NCBI GenBank assembly: GCA_012515085.1 | Contig: JAAYZB010000185.1 | Coordinates: 1 to 18,950 of the forward strand | Length of the DNA stretch: 18,950 nt | Direction: 5' to 3' | Origin: Acholeplasmataceae bacterium | Lineage (GTDB): Bacteria > Bacillota_I > Bacilli_A > Izemoplasmatales > Hujiaoplasmataceae | Shown: positions 7,657 through 15,001 of the stretch, piece after piece | Layout of the letters: each line of letters begins with the position of its first letter | Numbering within the stretch: position 1 is the first letter of the stretch | Made by a program: the position numbers and the translations under genes | Notes under the pieces: generated by a model | What the model saw: only the letters and a program-made list of their open reading frames with translations | What the model was told of the DNA's origin: nothing | The model's database searches: none

Positions 7657-7665
7657 ATTATAGCA
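7657..7665 (-). promoter_or_regulatory. Extended -10 promoter of pgi
   Basis: Minus strand TGCTATAAT, about 15 bases upstream of the ribosome binding site. No clear -35. The rest of the gap to 7795 is AT-rich; I see short imperfect inverted repeats in it but no gene. Confidence 0.65.
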
Positions 7666-7795
7666 TATATTGCATTAATTCCTTGAAAAATTTTGGTTGG
7701 ATGATGCCACTTTTCTCATTTCTTTTTTTTGAGAGATGCAATTCGTTGACCTTCCGAAAAACACTTGAATCTATTGAAAATTCAAATCAATATCT

Positions 7796-7837
7796 AAAAA
7801 TGTGATCAAACACGAAAGATTTTCCTGTTTGATCACA
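7796..7837 (-). terminator. Intrinsic terminator of the lipoprotein gene
   Basis: TGTGATCAAACA (7801-7812) and TGTTTGATCACA (7826-7837) form a perfect 12-base-pair stem with a 13-base loop. On the minus strand it is followed by TTTTT (7800-7796). It lies 60 bases past the lipoprotein stop. Confidence 0.88.
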
Positions 7838-7896
7838 TCGACTCATATCCCAAAATATTGACTTGGACTGGATCTATCTATAGTGAAAGCGCTCGG

Positions 7897-10770
7897 TCAT
7901 TCCTGAGGCATCGTTTGATTCACTAAAACCGGCACATTGGTTGGATTCCAAGAACTGAGGCCCCACCATTCGGGAATATATGGCAACGCCAGATAAACTG
8001 TCAGGTTGTCTCCGCCGACAGAATTGTAACCGACATCACGAATGCTCTCTCCAAGCCACAATTCTTCGAGAAACGGATGATGAGAAAAAGCTCCGGGAGC
8101 GATCTCATTCACAAGGGAGCGTTCATTTTGGGGGTCAATATATCTTGGGAGCACAATTTGGGAAAGTTTGTAGCCAAAGTGCACACCCAGCATCGTGACT
8201 CCCTCATTCTTGACTGAGACATAATTCAATCCATTATACACGCCAATGCTTTCTGCGTTGTAGATGACTTCATATTCGTCATCGAGAATATCCCAGCAAC
8301 CATATATAGTTGTCACTGTCACCATTGCATAAATCTTCAAGTGAGGATTTAATTGCGGCAACCCAAACACACGACTTCCCACTTCTCGGAGCGTGGCCGG
8401 CAGGACAACAGCATTCAAGGCGGGATTGAGTGTGGGAAGAATGTTTCCATCATAGTCAAACACATTAAATCCCAGTGTCGTAAGTTGATCCGGTAAGACA
8501 ATGCTTGACAGCGAGATATCATTATAGAACGCCATATTGCCAATATAAGTCATTGTCATCGGTATGCTGACTTCGCGCAAATTGCGAAGATTCATCAGCG
8601 CATACGATTCGATTCGATCGCCTCCGGTAATCATCAAACTCTCAAGATTTGTCGGAAGATAATAGCTAAAGTCACCTTGTTTCAACGCTGTTGCCACAAC
8701 GCCGTAACTCGATCTTCCAAACATCGTTCCTAACAAAGCATCATTCCCCCACGAAGTTATGCTGATTCCTAGGAATGGCAGTGTCATCGACCTCAACGAG
8801 AGCGTCACCGCAAAAGCGCCTTCTTCAATGGTTGTGACCGAATCGGAGACAACCAGCTCTTTCAACATAACAAGACCTGACAAAGAACCCGCCCGAAGAA
8901 TGGTCGCATCGGACACCATCAATTTTGTCAAACTTGCGGGGGCTTGGTACGCTTTTCTCGTGATGCTAGGAAAATAATGCATGATTTGCTGGCTTCCAGC
9001 AAATGCTTCCGTACCAAACAAAACACCTAATGTGGCATCATATCCAGTCGCTTCGCGATTGATCCCAACAAAAGGAATCGATAGTTGTTCCAGCACTGCG
9101 AGCCCGGATAGACATCCCGGCTCCATGGACAAAACGGAATCCGCTATTGTGAGACTTGTGACCAACGCCCCGTTTTGAAAGGCGCCCGCTAAGATTTGTG
9201 TCACATCTTTTTCTTTATAGGTCGAAGGAACCACGACTTCGGTAGCAATCGGATTGACCCCAGAAATACCATAGGTATCGCTTTCCAAAAGCACGAATTG
9301 GAGCGTCGCTGTTTTCCAAATCGCATATAGGTTCAGATCGTTTGCCGGCATGGTCGTGAACGAGAAAGGAACATATGAATCGGCCTCGCTACTCCAACCG
9401 ACAAAATCATAGAATTCGCGGAAAGGGTCTTCCGGTGCAACCAACGTCGCGTTGTAATTTAACGTCGCTTCTTCGATTTCATTGCCACCTTGTGTATCAA
9501 AGGTTAGCGAATAAGAACAGATTTGCCACTTTGCATAAACATTTCCCCCGCCTAAGGGCATCTCTGTCAACGAAAACAATTCGGTCAAGCCAGAATTCGC
9601 ATACCAACCCATGAAGGCATACCCGATTCGGTCGGTTTCCGGCAAACTCGGCAATTCTGTGAGATAAGGCAGGGTAATGTTTGAAACCGCGCTTCCCCCG
9701 TTTGTGTTGAACTGAAGCGTATAATTGTTCGGGATGTAGATCGGCCTTATGATGGTATCTTGAGTAATGGTGGCGGTATCCTGATCCCATCCGGTAAAGG
9801 TATGGCCTTCTTTCGGTGGACTAGCCGGAAGATAAGCGGCATTCCCATGGGGAACATTTTCCGATAACAACAAATTCCCGTCTTCATCTTCAAAACAAAC
9901 GACATGCGTTGATAATTCCCAGCGAGCGAAAAGCGTGTGATCGCCCGTTGCAACGTCCCCATCATAAAAAGGCGCGGAATTGATCGAATCTCCCTGAAAC
10001 CAGCCTAAGAAAACATAGCCCGGTTTGGTCGGTTCTGGTAAGGATATGGACGTTCCATAAGGAACCTCGGTCAATGAATCACAAGTGGTGCCGCCATTCG
10101 AATCAAAGGAAATGGTCAATAACGCGGGTTGGAACACCGCCGTTACACTCGTATTGGCTGTGACGTTTTCATACTCGCCTTCCCACCTGATAAAATCATG
10201 GCCGGTCTTGGTTGGATTTGTCGGTGGTGTGGCATCGCCTCCAACCCCCACCATTTGGGACGAATACAACAATCCGGAATCACTCTGAAACTCCACACTA
10301 TAAACCGTCACAATCGAGCCCAAGTTCTCAACCCGATTGTCAGAATAAGTGATTATTAGCTGGCCACCGGAATTGATGATCATCGATTGGATTCCAACCC
10401 CGTCATTGCCCTGAAGCAACGTCAAATCAAATAGCGTGCTCCAGGAGGCCTCATCTTCATATCGCCATTCGAGATTGACATCATTCAATCGCAATTGGAT
10501 TTCTTTTCCCGGTTCTCCTTGAGGACCTTTGACTTCCTCTAGCCACTCTTCATAAGTGCCCGCGTAAGCTTCCGCCTCCACCGCCAACAAATAAACGGAA
10601 TATATCTCGGAGTCCTCTTGGGTTTGGTTCAATAAGGGCTCATTCGTCGTGGTGATGACTGGCTGGTTGGATCGAGTGGTTGTATTCGTAGTGGCGTCAC
10701 TTTGGCAACCAAACAAAAAAAAGGCGCTGACACACAACACGAACGTTATCGATATTAATTTTTGTTTCAT
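7897..10770 (-). CDS. Large surface lipoprotein with InlB-type beta repeats and BspA-like leucine-rich repeats
   Basis: A 957-residue secreted lipoprotein. The signal peptide ends in the lipobox LFGC (lipidated Cys 22), followed by a Thr/Asn-rich linker (about 23-55). Residues about 56-155 contain YAGTYEEWLEEVKGPQGEPGKE and a folded segment seen in other Firmicutes surface proteins. Residues about 155-487 hold five InlB_B/Flg_new-type repeats, each with a GxTFxGW-like core (GYVFLGWF, GHTFTGWD, GYAFMGWY and FYDFVGWS among them). Residues about 495-930 are LRR_5/BspA-like repeats (IADSVLSMEPGCLSGL, LPDQLTTLGFNVF). Likely role is adhesion or binding at the cell surface; this is inferred from the family. 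GGGAGGAA precedes the ATG at 10770. It has its own promoter and terminator. The ligand cannot be predicted. Confidence 0.9.
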   Translation of the reverse strand: MKQKLISITFVLCVSAFFLFGCQSDATTNTTTRSNQPVITTTNEPLLNQTQEDSEIYSVYLLAVEAEAYAGTYEEWLEEVKGPQGEPGKEIQLRLNDVNLEWRYEDEASWSTLFDLTLLQGNDGVGIQSMIINSGGQLIITYSDNRVENLGSIVTVYSVEFQSDSGLLYSSQMVGVGGDATPPTNPTKTGHDFIRWEGEYENVTANTSVTAVFQPALLTISFDSNGGTTCDSLTEVPYGTSISLPEPTKPGYVFLGWFQGDSINSAPFYDGDVATGDHTLFARWELSTHVVCFEDEDGNLLLSENVPHGNAAYLPASPPKEGHTFTGWDQDTATITQDTIIRPIYIPNNYTLQFNTNGGSAVSNITLPYLTELPSLPETDRIGYAFMGWYANSGLTELFSLTEMPLGGGNVYAKWQICSYSLTFDTQGGNEIEEATLNYNATLVAPEDPFREFYDFVGWSSEADSYVPFSFTTMPANDLNLYAIWKTATLQFVLLESDTYGISGVNPIATEVVVPSTYKEKDVTQILAGAFQNGALVTSLTIADSVLSMEPGCLSGLAVLEQLSIPFVGINREATGYDATLGVLFGTEAFAGSQQIMHYFPSITRKAYQAPASLTKLMVSDATILRAGSLSGLVMLKELVVSDSVTTIEEGAFAVTLSLRSMTLPFLGISITSWGNDALLGTMFGRSSYGVVATALKQGDFSYYLPTNLESLMITGGDRIESYALMNLRNLREVSIPMTMTYIGNMAFYNDISLSSIVLPDQLTTLGFNVFDYDGNILPTLNPALNAVVLPATLREVGSRVFGLPQLNPHLKIYAMVTVTTIYGCWDILDDEYEVIYNAESIGVYNGLNYVSVKNEGVTMLGVHFGYKLSQIVLPRYIDPQNERSLVNEIAPGAFSHHPFLEELWLGESIRDVGYNSVGGDNLTVYLALPYIPEWWGLSSWNPTNVPVLVNQTMPQE

Positions 10771-10838
10771 GCGTTCCTCCCCTAGCGAAAAGCATCCTAT
10801 TGCTTGCTATCACGATGAAACATGATTTCTAATTGATA

Positions 10839-10867
10839 ATTATAACACTATGACAGATGCCGGACAA
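10839..10867 (-). promoter_or_regulatory. Promoter of the lipoprotein gene, -35 plus extended -10
   Basis: Minus strand TTGTCC (10867-10862), a 17-base spacer, then TATAAT (10844-10839) preceded by TG (TGTTATAAT). This is the best-formed promoter in the window. It leaves a leader of about 60 bases before the ATG, containing GGGAGGAA close to the start. Confidence 0.75.
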
Positions 10868-10906
10868 TGATTGTGCGAAATATTAAAAAAGAAAAAGTGT
10901 CCGCTC

Positions 10907-11043
10907 AATAAAGTTGACTGAAATCAACCGTGACTATTTTTCTACTTATTGTTTTGTTCTTTTTGTCGGTCTATCCCCATTGATCCTAAACAATAATCAA
11001 TCGCTTGTTCATAAAAAAACACTCTGTAAAGGGCAACTTTATT
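10907..11043. repeat. Separated inverted repeat in the gap after the ABC permease gene
   Basis: AATAAAGTTG (10907-10916) is the exact complement of CAACTTTATT (11034-11043); flanks are only loosely similar. The 137-base interval is AT-rich and has no supported gene. Inside it, GTTGA/TCAAC (10913-10928) forms a small hairpin that could be a weak terminator for the ABC operon on the minus strand. A decayed small mobile element is possible but unproven, and ten bases in AT-rich DNA may be chance. Confidence 0.3.
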
Positions 11044-11057
11044 CGCTCGGCTGTCTG

Positions 11058-11861
11058 CTAAGCGGTAATATCTTTTTTCCGATAAAAAAACCAAGCAGCT
11101 GTAAAAGAAAAGCCAATCATCAATACCGATATCAACAAGTAAAGCGGTTTTATCATCTCGTCATTCACGATAGTGACCGCATTAACATACTCATAGGGTG
11201 TAAAATATTTCAAAAATTCAAACTCGTCGGTCAGCTTGCTGATGAGATCGACAACATACATGCCAATGACAATCCCCAAAGCAATACTTAACACTTTTCT
11301 TGATTTGGTCACAAACACGCTGATGAAAAAGGATATGCTCGCAAAGATCATTTGAAGCAGAAATGGCGCATATGAAAACAACAGCCAAACCGGAACATTT
11401 ATATTACCATAGATTGCAAAGGCGATGAGAAGCACGAACGCAACGGCCGTATTCAACATCAACAGATTGACTGCGACCACAATGGCCTTTCCAAAGAGAA
11501 TGCGATCGCGGCTGATGGGCTTGCTGAGCAAAAACTCGATGGTTTTATCGTCTTCTTCTTTTGATAATATCGATCCGCCTAAAATCGCGGCATAACTCCC
11601 ACCAATCAGATTGACAAAAAGATACCCTTCCACGCCAAACCATCCATAAAAGTCGCTCATATCAAGGCCGCCTTCCCCCATACCGAAAGCCTCTAAAAAC
11701 GCTTCTGGATAGACGCTAAGAAATTCTTCTATCTGCGAGAACGCCTCTTTAAATGCTGGATAAAGCATGAGCATGAGTGCCGCCAAGCCCGCCACAATGG
11801 ATGTCCACAAAATCAAGCTTTTGAAACTTCTCTTAAACTCCGTTATCACAAGTTTTTTCAT
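11058..11861 (-). CDS. ABC-2 type transporter permease
   Basis: Membrane subunit of 267 residues for an ABC exporter. About six hydrophobic segments are visible: one near residues 17-35 after the basic N-terminus, one near 80-100, and four more from 125 to the C-terminal SVLMIGFSFTAAWFFY. A soluble extracytoplasmic stretch lies between the first two. The segment SKEEDDKTIEFLLSKPISRDRILFGK is the typical cytoplasmic coupling element of ABC-2 permeases. The ATG overlaps the ATPase stop as ATGA and has GGGAGGC six bases upstream. It is the second gene of a two-gene operon. The substrate cannot be told; drug, bacteriocin or lipid export are usual for this type. Confidence 0.9.
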   Translation of the reverse strand: MKKLVITEFKRSFKSLILWTSIVAGLAALMLMLYPAFKEAFSQIEEFLSVYPEAFLEAFGMGEGGLDMSDFYGWFGVEGYLFVNLIGGSYAAILGGSILSKEEDDKTIEFLLSKPISRDRILFGKAIVVAVNLLMLNTAVAFVLLIAFAIYGNINVPVWLLFSYAPFLLQMIFASISFFISVFVTKSRKVLSIALGIVIGMYVVDLISKLTDEFEFLKYFTPYEYVNAVTIVNDEMIKPLYLLISVLMIGFSFTAAWFFYRKKDITA

Positions 11862-12733
11862 CGGGTAGCCTCCCGCTCATAATAATGCATGAAAATCTCT
11901 TCCAATGATGGTTCTGTTATGGATACATCTTCAATAGTTAAAGAAGCGAGCAGTTGAACTAGATTTTTTATCTCTCCTGTATAAACAAACGAGATGAATC
12001 CATTGATTTTTTCTATCTTTAACATTTCATCGGTCGGTTCAAAACCATCTTGAGTTTTGATTTTGACTGTTTTGGCTCTTGTTTTCATGATATCGTCCAC
12101 GGTTTCAACTTTAATGAGTTCTCCTTCTTTTATAATACCGACACGATCACAAATACGTTGCACTTCACTTAAATTATGTGATGAAAAGAAAATTGTTGTC
12201 CCGTTTTTCTTCTCCGCTTCTAAAAATTGAAAAAATAGGTTTTGCATCAATGGATCCAATCCCGAGGTAGGCTCATCTAAAATGAGAATTTTAGGGTGTG
12301 TCGCAAGCGCCGCAACAATGGCCACTTTCTTTTTGTTTCCAAAGGATAAATCCTCAATTTTACGATTTAAATCGAGTTCTAGTTTATCGACAAGCATCGC
12401 CATATAAGGACGATCAATCTCACCGTGGAAACTACAGGCATACTCCACGAAGTCTTTGACGGCCATCTCTCCGTAAAAGTTTACCTCGCTTGGAATATAT
12501 CCGACCATTTTTCTGATTTCAATCGACTCGGAAACAATATCCAATCCATCGATTTCTGCCGACCCGCTGGTAGGAAAAATTAGATTGAGCAAGGTTCGGA
12601 CGGTGGTGGATTTTCCGGCACCATTGGGCCCGATAAATCCAAAAATCTCCCCCGGTTTTATCTCTAATGAAACACCCAAGATTCCTCTTGCGTGTTTTTT
12701 ATAATATTTTGTCAATTTCTGTAGTTTGATCAT
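11858..12733 (-). CDS. ABC transporter ATP-binding protein
   Basis: Nucleotide-binding subunit of 291 residues. Walker A is GPNGAGKST (about residues 35-43), the Q-loop region is VGYIPSEVNFYGEM, the signature is LSFGNKKK in place of LSGGQ, Walker B is ILILDEPTSGLDP, and the H-loop is FFSSHNLSEVQ. The C-terminal 80 residues (from about VKIKTQDGFEP) form the extra domain common in BcrA/CcmA-like exporter ATPases. AGGAGGC lies before the ATG at 12733, and a TATAAT box stands 26 bases upstream of it. It overlaps the permease gene by four bases, so the pair forms one exporter. No two-component or resistance gene next to it reveals the substrate. Confidence 0.93.
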   Translation of the reverse strand: MIKLQKLTKYYKKHARGILGVSLEIKPGEIFGFIGPNGAGKSTTVRTLLNLIFPTSGSAEIDGLDIVSESIEIRKMVGYIPSEVNFYGEMAVKDFVEYACSFHGEIDRPYMAMLVDKLELDLNRKIEDLSFGNKKKVAIVAALATHPKILILDEPTSGLDPLMQNLFFQFLEAEKKNGTTIFFSSHNLSEVQRICDRVGIIKEGELIKVETVDDIMKTRAKTVKIKTQDGFEPTDEMLKIEKINGFISFVYTGEIKNLVQLLASLTIEDVSITEPSLEEIFMHYYEREATR

Positions 12734-12758
12734 AAAAGCCTCCTATATGTTCATTCTC

Positions 12759-12764
12759 ATTATA
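12759..12764 (-). promoter_or_regulatory. -10 box of the ABC exporter operon
   Basis: Minus strand TATAAT within ATTGTATAATGAG. The TG of an extended -10 is shifted by one base and no strong -35 is found, so this is a weaker prediction than the others in the window. Confidence 0.5.
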
Positions 12765-13142
12765 CAATGTGAATTCATTTTTTTTACACAAATTCGCGGT
12801 CAAATCGCCGATAATACAGCGACATAGATAAATTGTAACTCATCAAATAGAAATAAAAAGCCAGAATTCTCGCGATATTTTGCCTATTAGAGAAATCTGA
12901 TCACGTTTGTCCTGTAGAAAACAATCTACATTTTTTTAATTGTTTTTCACTTGATGTCCATAGGGTCTATCAATTCATTCGAAAGCCGGCTGTTGATATC
13001 CTTGATTCAAACAAAAAACCCATCTTTTGAATGTTTTTGAAACATTTATAGAGTATTGCCCTTTGTTCTGCCGTGTGTTTGTCTTCTTTAACTCGATGAT
13101 CTCTCCTAGTTTTTTATGGGTTATATCCTTTTGATTAATAAT
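12765..13142. other. Gene-poor intergenic region between the ABC operon and the GNAT gene
   Basis: About 380 bases, AT-rich, lying between divergent promoters. I see no start with a ribosome binding site and no protein that can be supported. The only clear structure is the plus-strand hairpin with T run at 12913-12937. A minus-strand open frame covers part of it, but most of that frame is antisense to the GNAT gene and it has no start signal within the gap. Confidence 0.5.
12913..12937 (+). terminator. Orphan terminator-like hairpin on the plus strand
   Basis: TGTAGA (12913-12918) pairs with TCTACA (12925-12930), loop AAACAA, followed by seven T. It is oriented to stop plus-strand transcription, yet no plus-strand gene precedes it: the upstream ABC operon runs the other way. 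It could end a small RNA or be fortuitous. Confidence 0.4.
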
Positions 13143-13151
13143 TGATATAAT
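13143..13151 (+). promoter_or_regulatory. Extended -10 promoter of the GNAT gene
   Basis: TGATATAAT, the same sequence as at 5302-5310. Predicted start of transcription is near 13158. This rules out the upstream ATG at 13150, which lies inside the box, and supports translation from 13219. Confidence 0.65.
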
Positions 13152-13218
13152 GATGATAAAGAGTTTTCGCTCATGTATCCACCCATTTTCAAATCCACCC
13201 ATCAAGGAGGGGCATTTA

Positions 13219-14385
13219 ATGAATGTAGCGCATAAAAAGGGATTCGTTGCTTTTTTTCTGACATTAATTATCGTTTCAGTTGTGATACTTGTGATTATCT
13301 TTTTTAAACCCAACACAAACGACCCTTTAGAAGTGATTGGAATCATCATGTCTTCGATACTTGGAGTCTTGTCTTTGTTTTTTGTGATCAAAGAATATCG
13401 ACGGGCTCGAAACATTGAAGAAGGGCAATTCATCTTCAATTTAAATCAAGCCTTTATCGGCAGTGAAGACTTAAAAGACATTTATATTAAAATATATCTT
13501 GAAAGCAAGGATCCGTCTTTGAAATTGATTGGTGAAAAAGATATTACAAAAATAGTATCCTATCTGACGTTTTTGGAAACGTTTTGGACGATGTATACTC
13601 GTGGTATTATTTCGATTAAGATGATTGATGACTTATTTGCCAATCGATTTTTTTTGATGATAACCAACCCGAGAGTCCAATCATTAAAGTTGGTTAGAGA
13701 ATATTCGGTTTATCAGAACGTCCGGGAACTTGAGTATGTATGGCGCCAATACCGGCTGAAGAATAACTTAAAAAATCTCTATGAAGAAAATTCTCTGAAC
13801 AAAGCCATTGCCATCAAAGTGGCACAAGATAAATTTTTTGAAAATAAAGCCAATGAACCATATACCTTTCAACGGCTGTCAACGAAACACCTTGATCAAA
13901 TTATCGCGCTGCAGAACGAGGTAATCTTGGGGTTGGAAAACGAAGCGCTCTTGCTGAAAACTCCAAAGGATACGTTTGAGGAAATTATTCGAAATGAGAG
14001 CAATATCAGCTTAGGGGTCTTCATGGATGACGTTTTGATTGCTTATTGCTTCTTTACTTTCCCAAAAGTAAAAGAGTCGAAAACGTATCAGAAACGCTTT
14101 TTGCTCCCTTGGCTTCACCGGAGAAATATGTATTTTAAAGTCGTCGTGGTCCAAGAACAACATCGAAACCGAGGGATTCAAAGCGCTTTTTTAAAAGCAG
14201 CTAAAGAATATGCGAGCTATTATAAAATTAAAAGAATCATTGCGACGGTTCACCCTGATAATAAAATCAGCTGTAAGGTTTTTGAAAAAAGCCAGTTTTC
14301 ATTAATCAAAACAACGCCGGTTCATAATAATACCATTCGAAATATTTATGAATATAAACTCAAGAAATATATCAGAGCCAGCTAA
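13219..14385 (+). CDS. Membrane-anchored protein with C-terminal GNAT acetyltransferase domain
   Basis: A 388-residue protein. Residues about 8-29 and 39-57 are two hydrophobic helices, followed by a basic KEYRRAR. Residues about 60-205 are a mostly helical cytoplasmic region of no recognised family (EEGQFIFNLNQAFIGSEDLKDI; ISIKMIDDLFANRFFLM). Residues about 214-385 are GNAT-like: YTFQRLSTKHLDQIIALQ at the start, then the acetyl-CoA loop VVVQEQHRNRGIQSAFLKAA (about 310-328) and ATVHPDNKISCKVFEKSQF, matching motif B. AAGGAGG at 13204-13210 stands eight bases before the ATG. A longer frame from 13150 exists, but that codon is inside the promoter. The acetylated substrate is unknown. It is the only plus-strand gene in this half of the window and looks AT-richer than its neighbours by eye. 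Confidence 0.85.
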   Translation: MNVAHKKGFVAFFLTLIIVSVVILVIIFFKPNTNDPLEVIGIIMSSILGVLSLFFVIKEYRRARNIEEGQFIFNLNQAFIGSEDLKDIYIKIYLESKDPSLKLIGEKDITKIVSYLTFLETFWTMYTRGIISIKMIDDLFANRFFLMITNPRVQSLKLVREYSVYQNVRELEYVWRQYRLKNNLKNLYEENSLNKAIAIKVAQDKFFENKANEPYTFQRLSTKHLDQIIALQNEVILGLENEALLLKTPKDTFEEIIRNESNISLGVFMDDVLIAYCFFTFPKVKESKTYQKRFLLPWLHRRNMYFKVVVVQEQHRNRGIQSAFLKAAKEYASYYKIKRIIATVHPDNKISCKVFEKSQFSLIKTTPVHNNTIRNIYEYKLKKYIRAS

Positions 14386-14414
14386 AAACCGCTTGAATCG
14401 CTTTATCCGAGACA

Positions 14415-14440
14415 AAACAAGCCCATGAATGGGCTTGTTT
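14415..14440 (+). terminator. Hairpin after the GNAT gene
   Basis: AAACAAGCCCA (14415-14425) and TGGGCTTGTTT (14430-14440) make a perfect 11-base-pair stem with a four-base TGAA loop, 30 bases past the stop. The T run on the plus strand is short (TTT then AAT), but the strong stem makes a terminator likely. Confidence 0.75.
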
Positions 14441-14492
14441 AATAAAAAAATCAAAGTTTATCCAAGATTATGGATTTAAAAACCCCAAAGAA

Positions 14493-14539
14493 AAAAAGAT
14501 GTTCGACCAAACGTTTTTTATGTCGTCTCACATCTTTTT
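14493..14539 (-). terminator. Terminator of the S1-domain gene
   Basis: AAAAAGATGT (14493-14502) pairs with ACATCTTTTT (14530-14539), with an inner CGAC/GTCG. On the minus strand it is followed by TTCTTT. The plus-strand side also has a T-rich tail, so it may act as a backup for the GNAT gene. Confidence 0.75.
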
Positions 14540-14561
14540 CTTTTTTGGCTGACTTATTTTT

Positions 14562-14900
14562 TTAAGAATTCACGTGATTTTGTTGATACTCATGGATCCA
14601 TTCCGGCATTTTATCGGCCAGCGGTTGGAATCCGATAGTCAAGTCCACCTTCATGTATTTTTTCCGTGGTTGTTTATGAATGCTCTTATAACTCAAACTA
14701 ACTTTATTGTCCTTGGCGATCCGGATGACCTCTAAATCCACACAGTCTCCGATATTCAGATAATCTTCAATCTTGCGGACAAACCCGTCACTCATCTCGG
14801 AAATGTGGATCAATCCGTCGATCGTATCCTCAATTTTGACAAAAGCACCATATGGTTTGATCCCGGTGATTTTGCCTTTGACGATATCTCCTATTTTCAT
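14562..14900 (-). CDS. S1 RNA-binding domain protein, CvfD/YugI-like (general stress protein 13 type)
   Basis: A 112-residue protein consisting of one S1 domain (residues about 1-73: MKIGDIVKGKITGIKPYGAF, then DGLIHISEMSDGFVRKIEDYLNIGD and VSLSYKS) and a short, less conserved tail. Related Firmicutes proteins bind RNA and ribosomes and act in translational control and stress or virulence; the target here is unknown. ATG at 14900 is preferred over the GTG at 14909, because GAGGAGTG (14907-14914) lies six bases before it and would overlap the GTG. It is a single-gene unit with its own promoter (14931-14939) and terminator, downstream of the yutD-nifU-ltrC cluster. Confidence 0.88.
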   Translation of the reverse strand: MKIGDIVKGKITGIKPYGAFVKIEDTIDGLIHISEMSDGFVRKIEDYLNIGDCVDLEVIRIAKDNKVSLSYKSIHKQPRKKYMKVDLTIGFQPLADKMPEWIHEYQQNHVNS

Positions 14901-14930
14901 AATAAACACTCCTCAAGGGATTACAAATGC

Positions 14931-14939
14931 AGTATATCA
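14931..14939 (-). promoter_or_regulatory. Extended -10 promoter of the S1-domain gene
   Basis: Minus strand TGATATACT, one mismatch from the perfect hexamer, with the TG of an extended -10. The predicted transcript starts about 17 bases before the GAGGAGTG site. Confidence 0.55.
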
Positions 14940-14958
14940 TAAAATCCACATATAACGC

Positions 14959-14988
14959 AAAAAAAAATACGTCTTTCCCAAGACGCAT
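14959..14988 (-). terminator. Intrinsic terminator of the yutD-nifU-ltrC cluster
   Basis: Minus strand ATGCGTCTT (14988-14980), loop GGGA, AAGACGTAT (14975-14967), with one G-U pair, followed by a long T run. It lies just past the ltrC stop. Confidence 0.85.
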
Positions 14989-15001
14989 TTTCCTGAACGA
15001 T

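Noticed and set aside
7666..7795. Possible extra hairpins in the AT-rich stretch upstream of pgi
   Set aside because: Only short, imperfect pairings such as TCTCA/TGAGA and TTGAA/TTCAA; these are expected by chance in AT-rich DNA.
13150..13218. Upstream in-frame ATG that would lengthen the GNAT protein by 23 residues
   Set aside because: The codon lies inside the extended -10 box, and the AAGGAGG site fits only the ATG at 13219.
12975..13439. Open frame of 154 codons on the minus strand across the gap and the GNAT gene start
   Set aside because: More than half of it is antisense to the well-supported GNAT gene; no ribosome binding site or start lies in the intergenic part, and the protein resembles no family I know.
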